DNA of 64,000 bases from Aptenodytes patagonicus (lineage: Eukaryota > Chordata > Aves > Sphenisciformes > Spheniscidae). Every line of letters begins with the position of its first letter. Positions within the stretch are counted from its first letter, which is position 1. Positions 48,301 to 57,300 of the stretch are shown here, piece by piece. The notes under the pieces are model-generated. The model searched no databases and was not told the origin of the DNA. It saw only the letters and a list, made by a program, of their open reading frames with translations. Where the stretch lies: positions 102,137,811 to 102,201,810 of the forward strand of contig NC_134951.1 in the NCBI RefSeq assembly GCF_965638725.1. Direction: 5' to 3'. Position numbers and translations under genes: made by a program.

Positions 48301-51300
48301 CCGACACCTTTTAAAATACTCAGTTATCTTACCTTTCAAAAATACAGCAGTGAGATTCTTATAGTCAATGAATTTTATGGATTAAACTTCACATGCGGTA
48401 AGTATTCAAAAAAAAAAAAGGCCTTTAAATCCATTGTAAATAATTTTAATAAGATGTCAGTGCTTATTTTCCTTCTACGTACAATAAAAGGATCTTGATA
48501 AGTTAAAGATAACTTCTTAAAAAAACCTTATTAATTAGTAATATGTACTATAATGCCATATCATAGAATCACAGAATGGTTTGGGTTGGAAGGGACCTTA
48601 AAGATCATCTAGTTCCAACCCCCCTGCTATGGTCAGGGACTCCTTCCACTAGACCAGGTTGCTCAAAGCCCCATCCAACCTGGCCTTGAACACTTCCAGG
48701 GATGGGGCATCCACAACTTCTCTGGGCAACCTGTTCCAGTGCCTCACCACCCCCATAATGAAAAACTTCTTCCTTGTATCTAACCTAAATCTACCCTCCT
48801 TCGGTTTAAAGCCATCACCCCACTGTCTTATCACTACATGCCCGTGTAAAAAAAGTCCCTCTCCAGCTTTCCTGTAGGGTCCCTTCAGGTACTGGAAGGC
48901 TGCTAGGTCTCGCCGGAGCCTTCTCTTCTCCAGGCTGAACAACCCCAACTCTCTCAGCCTGTCTTCAGAGGAGAGGTGCTCCAGCCCTCTGATCATCTTC
49001 GTGGCCCTCCTCTGGACTCGCTCCAACAGGTCCATGTCCTTCTTATGTTGGGGGCCCCAGACCTGAACGCAGTACTCCAGGTGGGGTCTCATGAGAGTGG
49101 AGCAGAGGGGGAGAATCACCTCCCTCGACCGGCTGGCCACACTTCTTTTGATGCAGCCCAGGATAGTTGGCTTCCTGGACTGCAAGTGCACATTGCCGGG
49201 TCATGTTGAGCTTCTCCTCAACCAACACCCCCAAGTCCTTCTCCTCTGGGCTGCTCTGAATCCATTCTCTGCCCAGCATGTATTTGTGCTTGGGATTGCC
49301 CCAACCCACATGCAGGACCTTGCACTTGGCCTTGTTGAACTCCATAAGGTTTGCAAGGGTCTGCCTCTCAAGCCTGTCAAGGTCCCTCTGGATGGCATCT
49401 CTTCCCTCCAGCATGTCAACCGCACCACTCAGCTTGGTGTTGTCGGCAAACTTGCTGAGGGTGCACTCGATCCCACTGTACATGTCACCGACAAAGATGT
49501 TAAACAGGGCCGGTCCCAATACCGACCCCTGAGGAACGCCACTCGTCTCCACTTGGACATCGAGCCGTTGACCACAAGTCTTTGAGTGCGACCATCCAGC
49601 CAATTCCTTATCCACTGAGTGGTCTATTCATCAAATCCATGTCTCTCCAATTTGGAGACAAGGATGTTGCGCAGGACAGTGTCAAATCCTTTGCACAAGT
49701 CCAGGTAGATGATGTCAGTTGCTCTTCCCTTATCCACCAATGCTGTAACCCCATCGTAGAAGGCCACCAAATTTGTCAAGGCATGATTTGCCCTTAGTGA
49801 AGCCATGCTGGCTGTCACTAATCACCTCCTTATTTTCCATATGCCTTAGCATAGTTTCCAGGAGGATCTGTTCCATGATCTTCCCAGGCACAGAGGTGAG
49901 ACTGACTGGCCTGTAGTTCCCCGGGTCTTCTTTTTTTCCCTTTTGAAAAATGGGGGTTATATTTCTCCCTTCCCAATCAGTGGGAGCTTCACCGGACTGC
50001 CACGACTTCTCAAATATGATGGATAGTGGCTTAGCAACTTCATCTGCCAGTTCCCTCAGGACCCGCGGATGGATATCATCAGGTCCCATGGACTTGTGCA
50101 CCTTCAGGTTCATTAGATGGTCTCGAACCTGATCTTCTCCTACAGTGGGTGGTTCTTCATTCTCCCAGTCCCCGCCTTTGCCTTCTGCAGCTTGGGTGGT
50201 GAAGACTGAAGCAAAAAAGTCGTTGGGTACCTCAGCCTTCCCCATACCCTGGGTAAACAGGTCTCCCGTATCGTTCTGGAGAGGGCCCACATTTTTCCTA
50301 GTCTTCTTTTTATCACTGATAGAAGCTTTTTTTTCTGTTGCCCTTGACATCCCTGGCCAGATTTAATTCTCTCAGGGCTTTAGCTTTCTTAGCCTGATCC
50401 CTCGCTGCTCAGACAATTTCTCTGTATTCTTCCCAGGCTACCTGCCCTTGCTTCCACCCTCTGTAGGCTTCCTTTTTGTGTTTGAGTTTGTCCAGGAGCT
50501 CCTTGTTCATCCATGCAGGCCTCCTGGCATTTTTGCCTGACTTCCTCTTTGCATCGCAGGGATGCATCGCTCCTGAGCTTGGAGGAGGTGATCCTTGAAT
50601 ATTACCCAGCTTTCTTGGGCCCCTCTTCCCTCCAGGGCTTTGTCCCATGGCACTCTACCAAGCAGATCCCTGAAGAGGCCAAAGTCTGCTCTCCTGAAGT
50701 CCAGGGCAGTGAGCTTGCTGTGCGCCCTCCTCGGTGCCCTAAGGATCTTGAACTCCACCATTTTGTGGTCACTGCAGCCCAGGCTGCCCTTGAGCTTCAC
50801 ATTCCCCACCAGCCCCTCCTTGTTGGTGAGATCATAGTGCAGCATAGCACCTCTCCTTGTTGGCTCTGCAAGCTAGACAAAACTTAGACTCCCTTTTTCA
50901 ACCATTTCTCATTCTTTCAGTTTTTCATCTTTTTCTTCTTCACCTGTTCTTTTATCCCCCCCTTTGGGGACATTTTGGAAGGTAAACTTTGCAGCCTGTT
51001 ATATGCTTATCGGAGCAGTGTTACGCAAATAGAAGATCAATAGAATTGCACAGTATAAGATCAAACGTCAGTGCAGGGAGCACTGACAGGTAACACCTGA
51101 CCAGATGTTTCCTTTCATACTAGTGAGGCTTCAGTTCAAGTATGTTACGATGGCATATATTGAGCAGCTTGCATCTGTCAGGCTGTGAGCCAGATAACCG
51201 GCAAAACACTAGAATCAATCAGGTTGGCAGGGTTAGTAGCTAACATCCATCAGTGGGGGTAAAACTTACAGCTTTGGACCTACCCTAAGACATTTTGGGC

Positions 51301-52042
51301 TTTGTAGCCAGGTGTCTGTGCTCCTCTCCAAGGCTATATATTCTTTATCCATTAATCTCTCCTGTCCCTCTTTATTACAAGAGCATAGCTGGCAAACGTT
51401 AGAAAATTAATCCATGACTTTGGTAGTAATAATAAACAGCTGATTTTTAATGTGCCCTTCAGACAGTCTCCATTTCTTGAATTTTGGAAGCATTCAACAA
51501 ATATGAACACTGTAAGTCTACCACATTGGGCAACTTGCTTTTTGAGGCCCCTCCAGATAATGTGTCTGAAAAGCCATAAATCCTCTTTTGTTTGGCATGA
51601 ACAAAATAGAAAGCTCCTAGTGACCCTTTACTCTTCCCTTCAAAAAAATATGGCATAGATTAACTGCAGAAACATATGGCTTGTCTGTTCTTATTCCAAA
51701 ATGATGGGAAATATTGCTGTGGGTATAGTTCATCGTTAAAATAACGTTAGGGCTAGGTATATTAAATGTACGAGCTAGATACTGAAGCCCGAGTTTTAAT
51801 TTTACTGATTCACCTACTAAAGAAATTAATTTTTTCTTTTGACAGGTGGAGCCAACAGTTCCTCTGCAATTAATGCTGCGTGTATTTTCTCTCATGGCAT
51901 TCAGTTCATTGAAAAAAACTTTCCTGGTGCATTGTCCCGGTTCACAATCGATTTCTTAATACTCTACGCTTTTCTACCAGGACTTGCCATTATAGCAATT
52001 CTGAGCTTCAAAATAAGAGAGAGAATTATCGGCAGGCAATAA
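33183..52042 (+). CDS. ABCG5: ABCG5, sterolin-1 half-transporter (complete, 13 exons)
   Basis: ABCG5 is the obligate partner of ABCG8 in apical and canalicular sterol export. Thirteen plus-strand exons with matching phases give 645 residues (human 651). The nucleotide-binding domain shows Walker A GNSGSGKTT at 79-87, Q-loop SYVPQSD, signature ISGGE at 186-190, Walker B VMLLDE at 206-211 and H-loop IHQPRSE near 243. Six membrane segments follow: about [80 protein letters not shown] and [19 protein letters not shown]. Two sequons (NFT near 577, NSS near 584) sit in the last extracellular loop, as in mammals. The signature is canonical, whereas human ABCG5 has ISTGE. The start is the first in-frame ATG after an upstream TGA. 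Intron 12 holds an antisense CR1. The first 30 or so residues are not conserved enough to check independently. Confidence 0.95.
33305..33965 (+). other. ABCG5 intron 1
   Basis: The first half is GC-rich and CpG-containing, continuous with the promoter; the second half is AT-rich. ORFs on both strands overlap exon 1 and have no family resemblance. Confidence 0.6.
33966..34087 (+). CDS. ABCG5: ABCG5 exon 2 (start of Walker A)
   Basis: It encodes [20 protein letters not shown] then [20 protein letters not shown]; the following Gly codon is split G|GA. Human has [24 protein letters not shown]. Donor gtaagc. Confidence 0.95.
34541..34677 (+). CDS. ABCG5: ABCG5 exon 3 (Walker A end, Q-loop)
   Basis: It continues [20 protein letters not shown] then [20 protein letters not shown] and ISYVPQ. 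Walker A is fully canonical. 137 nt, ending in phase 0 at the Q-loop Gln. Confidence 0.96.
34900..34998 (+). CDS. ABCG5: ABCG5 exon 4
   Basis: It reads [20 protein letters not shown] then [13 protein letters not shown], matching the helical part after the Q-loop (human [20 protein letters not shown]). 99 nt, phase 0 at both ends. Confidence 0.95.
34999..35974 (+). other. ABCG5 intron 4
   Basis: Unique sequence. It contains a 181-codon antisense ORF (35041-35586) that has no domain I recognise; I treat it as chance. Confidence 0.6.
35975..36107 (+). CDS. ABCG5: ABCG5 exon 5 (ABC signature)
   Basis: It encodes [20 protein letters not shown] then [20 protein letters not shown] and LQDP. The signature ISGGE (36050-36064) is canonical where human ABCG5 has Thr in place of the first Gly. 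Confidence 0.96.
36108..37659 (+). other. ABCG5 intron 5 (1.6 kb)
   Basis: AT-rich unique sequence with an A run near 36,681. No exon-like frame. Confidence 0.6.
37660..37799 (+). CDS. ABCG5: ABCG5 exon 6 (Walker B, D-loop, H-loop)
   Basis: It encodes [20 protein letters not shown] then [20 protein letters not shown] and PRSELFR. Walker B with its catalytic Glu and the H-loop His are intact. The donor is GTAAAT after AGG, so the final residue is Arg where human has Gln. Confidence 0.95.
38958..39087 (+). CDS. ABCG5: ABCG5 exon 7
   Basis: It reads [20 protein letters not shown] then [20 protein letters not shown] and DFY, the conserved end of the nucleotide-binding domain. Acceptor cccgcag; donor gtaagt; ends in phase 1. 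Confidence 0.96.
39774..39842. repeat. TG / TATC compound microsatellite
   Basis: Short runs of TGTG, CATACATAC and CTATCTATCTA lie together in intron 7 of ABCG5. Confidence 0.75.
40346..40386. repeat. Perfect 15-bp inverted repeat (hairpin)
   Basis: The arm ATGCATTGAGTGCAT (40346-40360) and its exact reverse complement ATGCACTCAATGCAT (40372-40386) flank an 11-base spacer. Confidence 0.9.
40385..40429. repeat. GGATTATAG tandem repeat, about 13-bp unit
   Basis: GGATTATAG occurs three times at intervals of about 13 bases right after the hairpin, and a related ATAGATTATATGG lies across its loop. Confidence 0.75.
41848..42061 (+). CDS. ABCG5: ABCG5 exon 8 (linker)
   Basis: It encodes [20 protein letters not shown], then [40 protein letters not shown] and [10 protein letters not shown]. 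It matches the human [20 protein letters not shown] linker leading to the membrane domain. 214 nt, ends in phase 2. Confidence 0.95.
42323..42528 (+). CDS. ABCG5: ABCG5 exon 9 (first membrane segments)
   Basis: It reads [20 protein letters not shown], then [40 protein letters not shown] and GMLNAVAL. The TRNFSRDK stretch corresponds to human TRNLVRNK; donor gtgagt. Confidence 0.95.
43433..43571 (+). CDS. ABCG5: ABCG5 exon 10
   Basis: It encodes [20 protein letters not shown] then [20 protein letters not shown] and FSTFIY, including membrane segment 3. Enters phase 1 (T|TC, Phe) and leaves in phase 2 (TG|G, Trp). Confidence 0.95.
43572..46409 (+). other. ABCG5 intron 10 (2.8 kb)
   Basis: No exon-like frame or recognisable repeat apart from short homopolymers. 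ORFs at 44.3-45.4 kb are Leu/Phe/Cys-rich without domain similarity. Confidence 0.6.
46410..46595 (+). CDS. ABCG5: ABCG5 exon 11 (membrane segments 4 and 5)
   Basis: It reads [20 protein letters not shown], then [40 protein letters not shown] and V. It aligns along its length with human [20 protein letters not shown]. The donor is AG|GTAGGA. Confidence 0.95.
46596..48284 (+). other. ABCG5 intron 11 (1.7 kb)
   Basis: AT-rich unique sequence, nothing recognisable. Confidence 0.6.
48285..48397 (+). CDS. ABCG5: ABCG5 exon 12
   Basis: It encodes [20 protein letters not shown] then [17 protein letters not shown]. The NFT sequon and the following Cys are those of the mammalian extracellular loop. 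Donor gtaagt. Confidence 0.96.
48560..50875 (-). mobile_element. CR1 LINE retrotransposon, 5'-truncated and broken
   Basis: A chicken-repeat-1 non-LTR element lies antisense in ABCG5 intron 12. The minus strand ends in the CR1 3' signature (TTCTGTGATTCTATGAT, next to 48560). Upstream, in order, it encodes the end of the endonuclease ([13 protein letters not shown], about 50.76 kb), the spacer, then reverse transcriptase blocks [29 protein letters not shown] and FADNTKL. The C-terminal part contains [20 protein letters not shown] and [20 protein letters not shown]. The frame is broken into at least four pieces. The second catalytic Asp of FADD is Asn (codon 49439-49441). ORF1 and most of the endonuclease are missing, as is usual for CR1 copies. 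Plus-strand ORFs here are shadows. It supports an avian origin, and the element is dead. Confidence 0.95.
50876..51845 (+). other. Rest of ABCG5 intron 12
   Basis: Unique sequence between the 5' edge of the CR1 and exon 13, starting with a CT-rich stretch. No exon-like frame. Confidence 0.6.
51846..52042 (+). CDS. ABCG5: ABCG5 exon 13 with stop
   Basis: It reads [20 protein letters not shown], then [40 protein letters not shown] and IIGRQ before TAA. The second sequon (NSS) is kept. A Cys found in human (KTCPG) is Phe here (KNFPG). Confidence 0.95.
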
Positions 52043-52742
52043 AAAAGTAGCAGTGCTAACAAAGTCTAATAATACACTTTTAATTTGATTATGGTTGAAG
52101 GCTTAAATTGATGGATTTTAGATAGAATTTAAGTGATTATACATACGGAAACACATTCATCTTCTTATGTTTGTTTCTAACCGGATGTTTTCCATCTTGA
52201 AAAACAATGTTCTCTTAAGAGCATGAATGGCTTCCTGCTATTGGTATTCCCACCCCACTCCCAAATCAGCCATAATCAACAGTACTACGTGTTTTAAAGG
52301 GCTTTTTGAATTTAACTTAGTCTGCTGTTGCTGTCAATTTTTAACAATGTATCGATGGCGCTCTAATCTTTTCACACTGTTTTGGGCTTTAACCATTACC
52401 AATAAGCAGAGAGGTATAATTGCTAGTAAATCTTGTATTTTAACTCCTATGCTTTGTTTTGATACCATTTTTGGGATTTGTAGAAATGCAACAAACCAAG
52501 TAAGTGTAAATAAAGACAGAATCAAGAAATCACTCCACTTTAATCTTATGCATACTTTACAGTCAATGAGTACAGAATCTTTAAGCAATATAAAAGTTAC
52601 CCAACATGTTTTTGTCTTGTAAACGATGGTAAATCAGAGAAGACAATTATGTTATTTACATCTGTTCCTTCTTTTCATTATAAAATTCTAAATCTTGTTT
52701 TGGAAGCAGTTTGTGAATTACTAGAACAAATTTTTGTTTGTT

Positions 52743-52748
52743 AATAAA
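52743..52748 (+). promoter_or_regulatory. Candidate ABCG5 polyadenylation signal
   Basis: AATAAA lies 700 bases after the ABCG5 stop, followed by T/GT-rich sequence. An alternative AATAAA is at 52509-52514. Confidence 0.45.
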
Positions 52749-54116
52749 ATGTCTATTTAGCTAGGGAAGAAAAATATAAAAGTTGTTTGCCAGTTCTTGG
52801 AAGCGATGTAGTTTGCATCTTTGGAAATTATTCTCACGGGCTCACTAACATGCCAAAGTCTAATTTATCCATTTAATCAATATAAGTACCTCTCAAAATT
52901 GAAAGCCTAACAGGCACTGAATTCCTAGATTTTATAACTTACTTCGCATGTTCAGTGAAGAAATTATTTATTACAGAGGGATAGCTAGAGGTTTCTTCGA
53001 GGAGGTAAGTGTATTTGTATCTTAAAATTCCATAATAATATAATTAGTTTAATTTGATATCTTTGAGATTATGCACTTTGTAACGAAGAATTTGAAATCC
53101 TCGAGTAAATGCAAGTTCTCCACTTAAGTGTGAGGCCAAGATTTTTTCTAGTAGCTTTATGTATAATATTCTAAGTTACAAATGTTATATCAGAAAACCA
53201 TTTGATGAACAAATATGTTAAAAATAACAAGTAACTTTAAAGAGCTGGAAAGATACTACATTAGCTTGTCTTTCCCGTTTTTATGCGCATGTAGGGTTGT
53301 TCATCAGGGAACATTCTTACAATCTGGTCTGCCAAGTGACTGTTCAGACATATATTCTCTAACAAGAAGTCTTACCTCTCAAGAGACACCTCTGGCTTTA
53401 CTCTAGATCTTGTCTTGCGTATTCTCAAAACACTCAGGCCATCTCATAACAGCGAGGATGTCCATGGACAAAAAGCCGTGTGTAGTTTAGGCTAGCGTTT
53501 CACCAGCTGAGGCTGCATGCGAATCACTTACACTTCCACCACTAACCAAGTATCTGTCAAATTGATTAGACTGACTTCATAGCATTTGAATATTTGACAG
53601 AAATGTCTTCTGAATTCTGTGCAAAGTTATTGCAACATTATACATTGCAAGAAATAATTCCTGTGTTAAACTGTATGATACTGAAACCGTGATAAAGCAA
53701 ACTTCTGAATTTTAGATCAGGTCAAACCTGGTTTTAATTCCACTTTATTCTGCCAGTTTTTGTGGAACTATCCTATTCAAATACATCAAACAATGATGCA
53801 AATATATTCTTAAGCTTTGCTTTTGAATTATATATGCAAGGAACTAGGAAAAGAAGGCCTAGCATACTTTACTATGCAGTTTCGTATTTTGGGTGTGAAA
53901 ACTTGTTTATATTTAAATACGTGTTTAGGGCAGAAGCATTAAAAAATAAATCAAATATTGTGTTATAAACTGTAGAGTAGGTAGAACTGATGAATGCCAG
54001 TCTTCATATTCAAACCCATCTCTGAACAGTCTAGAATTCCTTTCTCCCCACTTTTTAAAACTCTGTGTCAGTACCAAGATATACTTAAATTTGGACTGAA
54101 CAAATAAACGGCTATT

Positions 54117-54122
54117 TTTATT
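54117..54122 (-). promoter_or_regulatory. Candidate DYNC2LI1 polyadenylation signal
   Basis: AATAAA on the minus strand lies about 150 bases after the DYNC2LI1 stop. Confidence 0.5.
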
Positions 54123-54272
54123 AAAAATAGTAACAGGAATGCTTAATAAATATTAATTTTGTAGTTTGATATTGTATATTTTCAACTGCATCAGATTAAA
54201 TTGCTAGTGTAATGTTAAAATGCTTAAAGTAATTTTGTATAATGTTAAAATAAAGACACCTATAGCTGTTCA

Positions 54273-54338
54273 TCAATCAGGGTCAAAATCCATTTCTTTC
54301 CAGGATTTAGCGGCATTTCTTTTGTATTGTTCAAGTTC
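54273..54338 (-). CDS. DYNC2LI1: DYNC2LI1 last coding exon with stop
   Basis: After a ctgttttag acceptor it encodes ELEQYKRNAAKSWKEMDFDP then D and TGA. Human ends [20 protein letters not shown]. Confidence 0.94.
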   Translation of the reverse strand, partial: ELEQYKRNAAKSWKEMDFDPD

Positions 54339-57300
54339 CTAAAACAGAAACATACATACTTATTAATCTAATCTCCTCATTATTAAAAGCTGTAAGATAC
54401 ATACATTAGCCACCTAAACATTTAAAGCACGTACATTTTTCACTAGAAAAAACGTACAATGTGTTTTTTATTTTTAATAAAATTATATTAAAAGTGCTAT
54501 AAATTTTGCCACATTTGCTCTCACACAAGGAGCTAGATTTTATTTATTTATTTATTTATTTAGGCCTAGATACTTGCTTTCTAGGGTAGAAGACATTTTG
54601 GGTGGGGTCTTAGACATTCAGTTTGAGAAACCAGGCTCCCTATGAACATACAGCAATGTAACACTACCTGCGTTTTAAAAACAGAAATCAGAATTACCCA
54701 ACAGAAACTACTGTTTCACACGCATGGAGTCAGGGCCTTTCAAGAAGCAAAATGATTGGTAATTCCTGAAGATGACCGCAAAGAAACTAGAAAAACAAAG
54801 TCTACTGTCTTTCTTTTTTTTTTTTTAAGCACAGGACTGAAATGAACTTCTGTAAGCTTACATGTCACCAGTGGTGATAATTTAGAGACCTACCAGTGGA
54901 CCTTAGAAACCCCTGCAGAGCACAGGCTTGTCCAGAAAGCAGTAAGCAGAAATACATTTCAGAGGAATGCAATGGGTGTTTAGGAAATCGGCATACCATA
55001 TCTATTCAATCTACGGTACCGGATATTTGTGGAATTCTTATTCATCATTGCTTGAGGTTTTTCGGGAAGTGTATTACTCATGACAGACAGTGATGCCATG
55101 CTTTTACTTTTGTTTTGTTTTTCAGTTAGTAGTTAAAATATTCTTTCAGGTGCTACTGTTTAGTAGATTGAAGAGTTAGCATCTGTGTGTAAAAGTAAAA
55201 TGCAAACCCAGTGTCGTAACTAAAATTATGCATCTTCTAGATAGTAATTAGATTATTAAAAACAAACAGAGGCTCAAATTGTGGAGGTATAAATAAAACA
55301 AATTAGGTATGAAAAATGAGGCAATCTACATTATGCTATACTTGACATCAGCTGAGTACTAACACGGTAGACAAATGAGCCTGTTTCAGTCAGAAGTGCT
55401 ACTGGGAATTTTGAAGCCTGTAATAAAAGGTTCTAGCAACATCACCAAACAACAATTTCATCCTCTGAATTTTATGTAGTGGTGCATAGTGTCGGGAATT
55501 ATTTCTGAAGATTTTTTCAGCAAAAATTAATTTAGAAAGCACTACGATTGCTTTTTGTTCATTTAAGAATAAGAAGGCTTCCAACGTATTTGCAGGAAGA
55601 TGATACTCTAATGAGGTACTGTTAGACCTAACCATGTACTGCTTGCAATACAAAAAAAAGTCATCATATCTTACTTGGATCAGGAAAAGAGGTGGATGTA
55701 AACCAGGGATTAGTATAAATGTAGCACAGACCCTCAAAAGCGGGCATGTGTTTTATACGATTGCTATTCTGATTTTAAGAGTGGACTTCACAGAGCAAGG
55801 AAGGTTTCACTGTAGTTGTACAGATACCAGAACGGACAAAAATAATAAAATTCACACTTGGTGAATTTAACAGAAGTATTAGTTCTCAATCCAGAGCACA
55901 GAGGGAGGAAGAAGAAAATAAAGGGCAGAGCAACAAAGAAAATAATCTAAAATCTGTATGGAAATAATAAATGGAATTTTCTCTCTCTCAGGAAATAACT
56001 TCAGCAGCTTTGTCATCAGTGCGAAATTTTCAGAAAGCACCACAGATTTATGAGCAGTAAGAGGATATTTAATTAGTGCATATTCTTCATGATGCTTGCA
56101 GAAGTCTAGTTTTACAGTTAAGTAACTCATAGATGACTAACACAGAACTTATTGTGTCTAGTCTAAATCTAGTAAGTTGCATTATTAAATACAACTCTAG
56201 TACTACTGAACTGTTCTATCTCTAAGCCAGTCTTTACTCAGTATTTTCACTCCCTCATTATTAATATAAAATAATTATGATCTTGGAATGTACTGAACTG
56301 TTGGGAACTTGCCAACAGTTAGGAATAGAAAGAATACTGTGATATTTTAAGGAGCACATGTAACCTGATTTATGCTAAGTAAATAATTTAAATTCTAACA
56401 ACTTTCTCAAAGGCTACAGGAAGGGGTGAAATTAGGCAATGAAGTTTTACATATAACGACAATGCTGTCTGGGGTCATGTCTACAGGTGTTGCCTAAATA
56501 ATTAGCTTTACAGATTTATCATCTGACTAAACTGTTTCAAGAAAGAGGCAGATAATTTAGCAGAATTTATTTTGCTGCAATTTTAGCTAGCTAGAAGGCA
56601 ATTCAGTGTAAAGACAATGCAAAACAACACAGAAATGTAAAGTATCAAAACCACAGCATATATTAAAACTGTATAGCTATACCACTACATACAGAAGTAC
56701 AGAACAAAAGTATAAATATTTATTTTGGAGACACAGCTAGGTAAGACTAACATTCAAACAATTGCAATTTAAATATGCTTTCAATGTGCTCTGAGTGCTT
56801 TAAACTTCATTAGTGCTAGCAACTTGTCCTAGATGTCTCAACACTGGCATAAAGTGGATTTTTAATTTTTTTTTTTAACCTTAATGCTCCTGTACTTCTG
56901 TGTTTCTGTAAATTCTTCATCTGTCAAATGGGGAAGGTCACACCTAATCTCATAAAGGGACTGGGAAGACAGACTTAACCGATGTCTGTGAAGCACTCAG
57001 ATAAGATAGATAGCATTACCACACATTCTCAGAGAAAAAAAATTAATACTTTTGTGTTCATTGAAGTGTCTGAATGGCAGGTTGAGAAATAAGGTACACA
57101 AAGAATAAGGATGATGAAAAGAAATACTGAACAATTGAATTGAGACATCAGCAAAATAGTATATGATCATGTAATTAAAGACAATACTATAATGTCTACA
57201 AACAAGGAGGAAAAATTAAGACTGTAGGAAAAGCCTTAATTGTTGCATTTCCTCAGTTCTGAGGGACTGACATGACTTAAACTGCATGAAAAAGAAAGTT

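Larger units (their letters stand above)
52043..54272. other. ABCG5 3' UTR and converging ends with DYNC2LI1
   Basis: No coding region is supportable. Plus-strand AATAAA signals occur at 52509 and 52743, either of which could end ABCG5. A minus-strand AATAAA at 54117-54122 could end DYNC2LI1. Confidence 0.65.

Noticed and set aside
48659-50887. Plus-strand ORFs of up to 164 codons
   Set aside because: They are antisense shadows of the CR1 reverse transcriptase frame.
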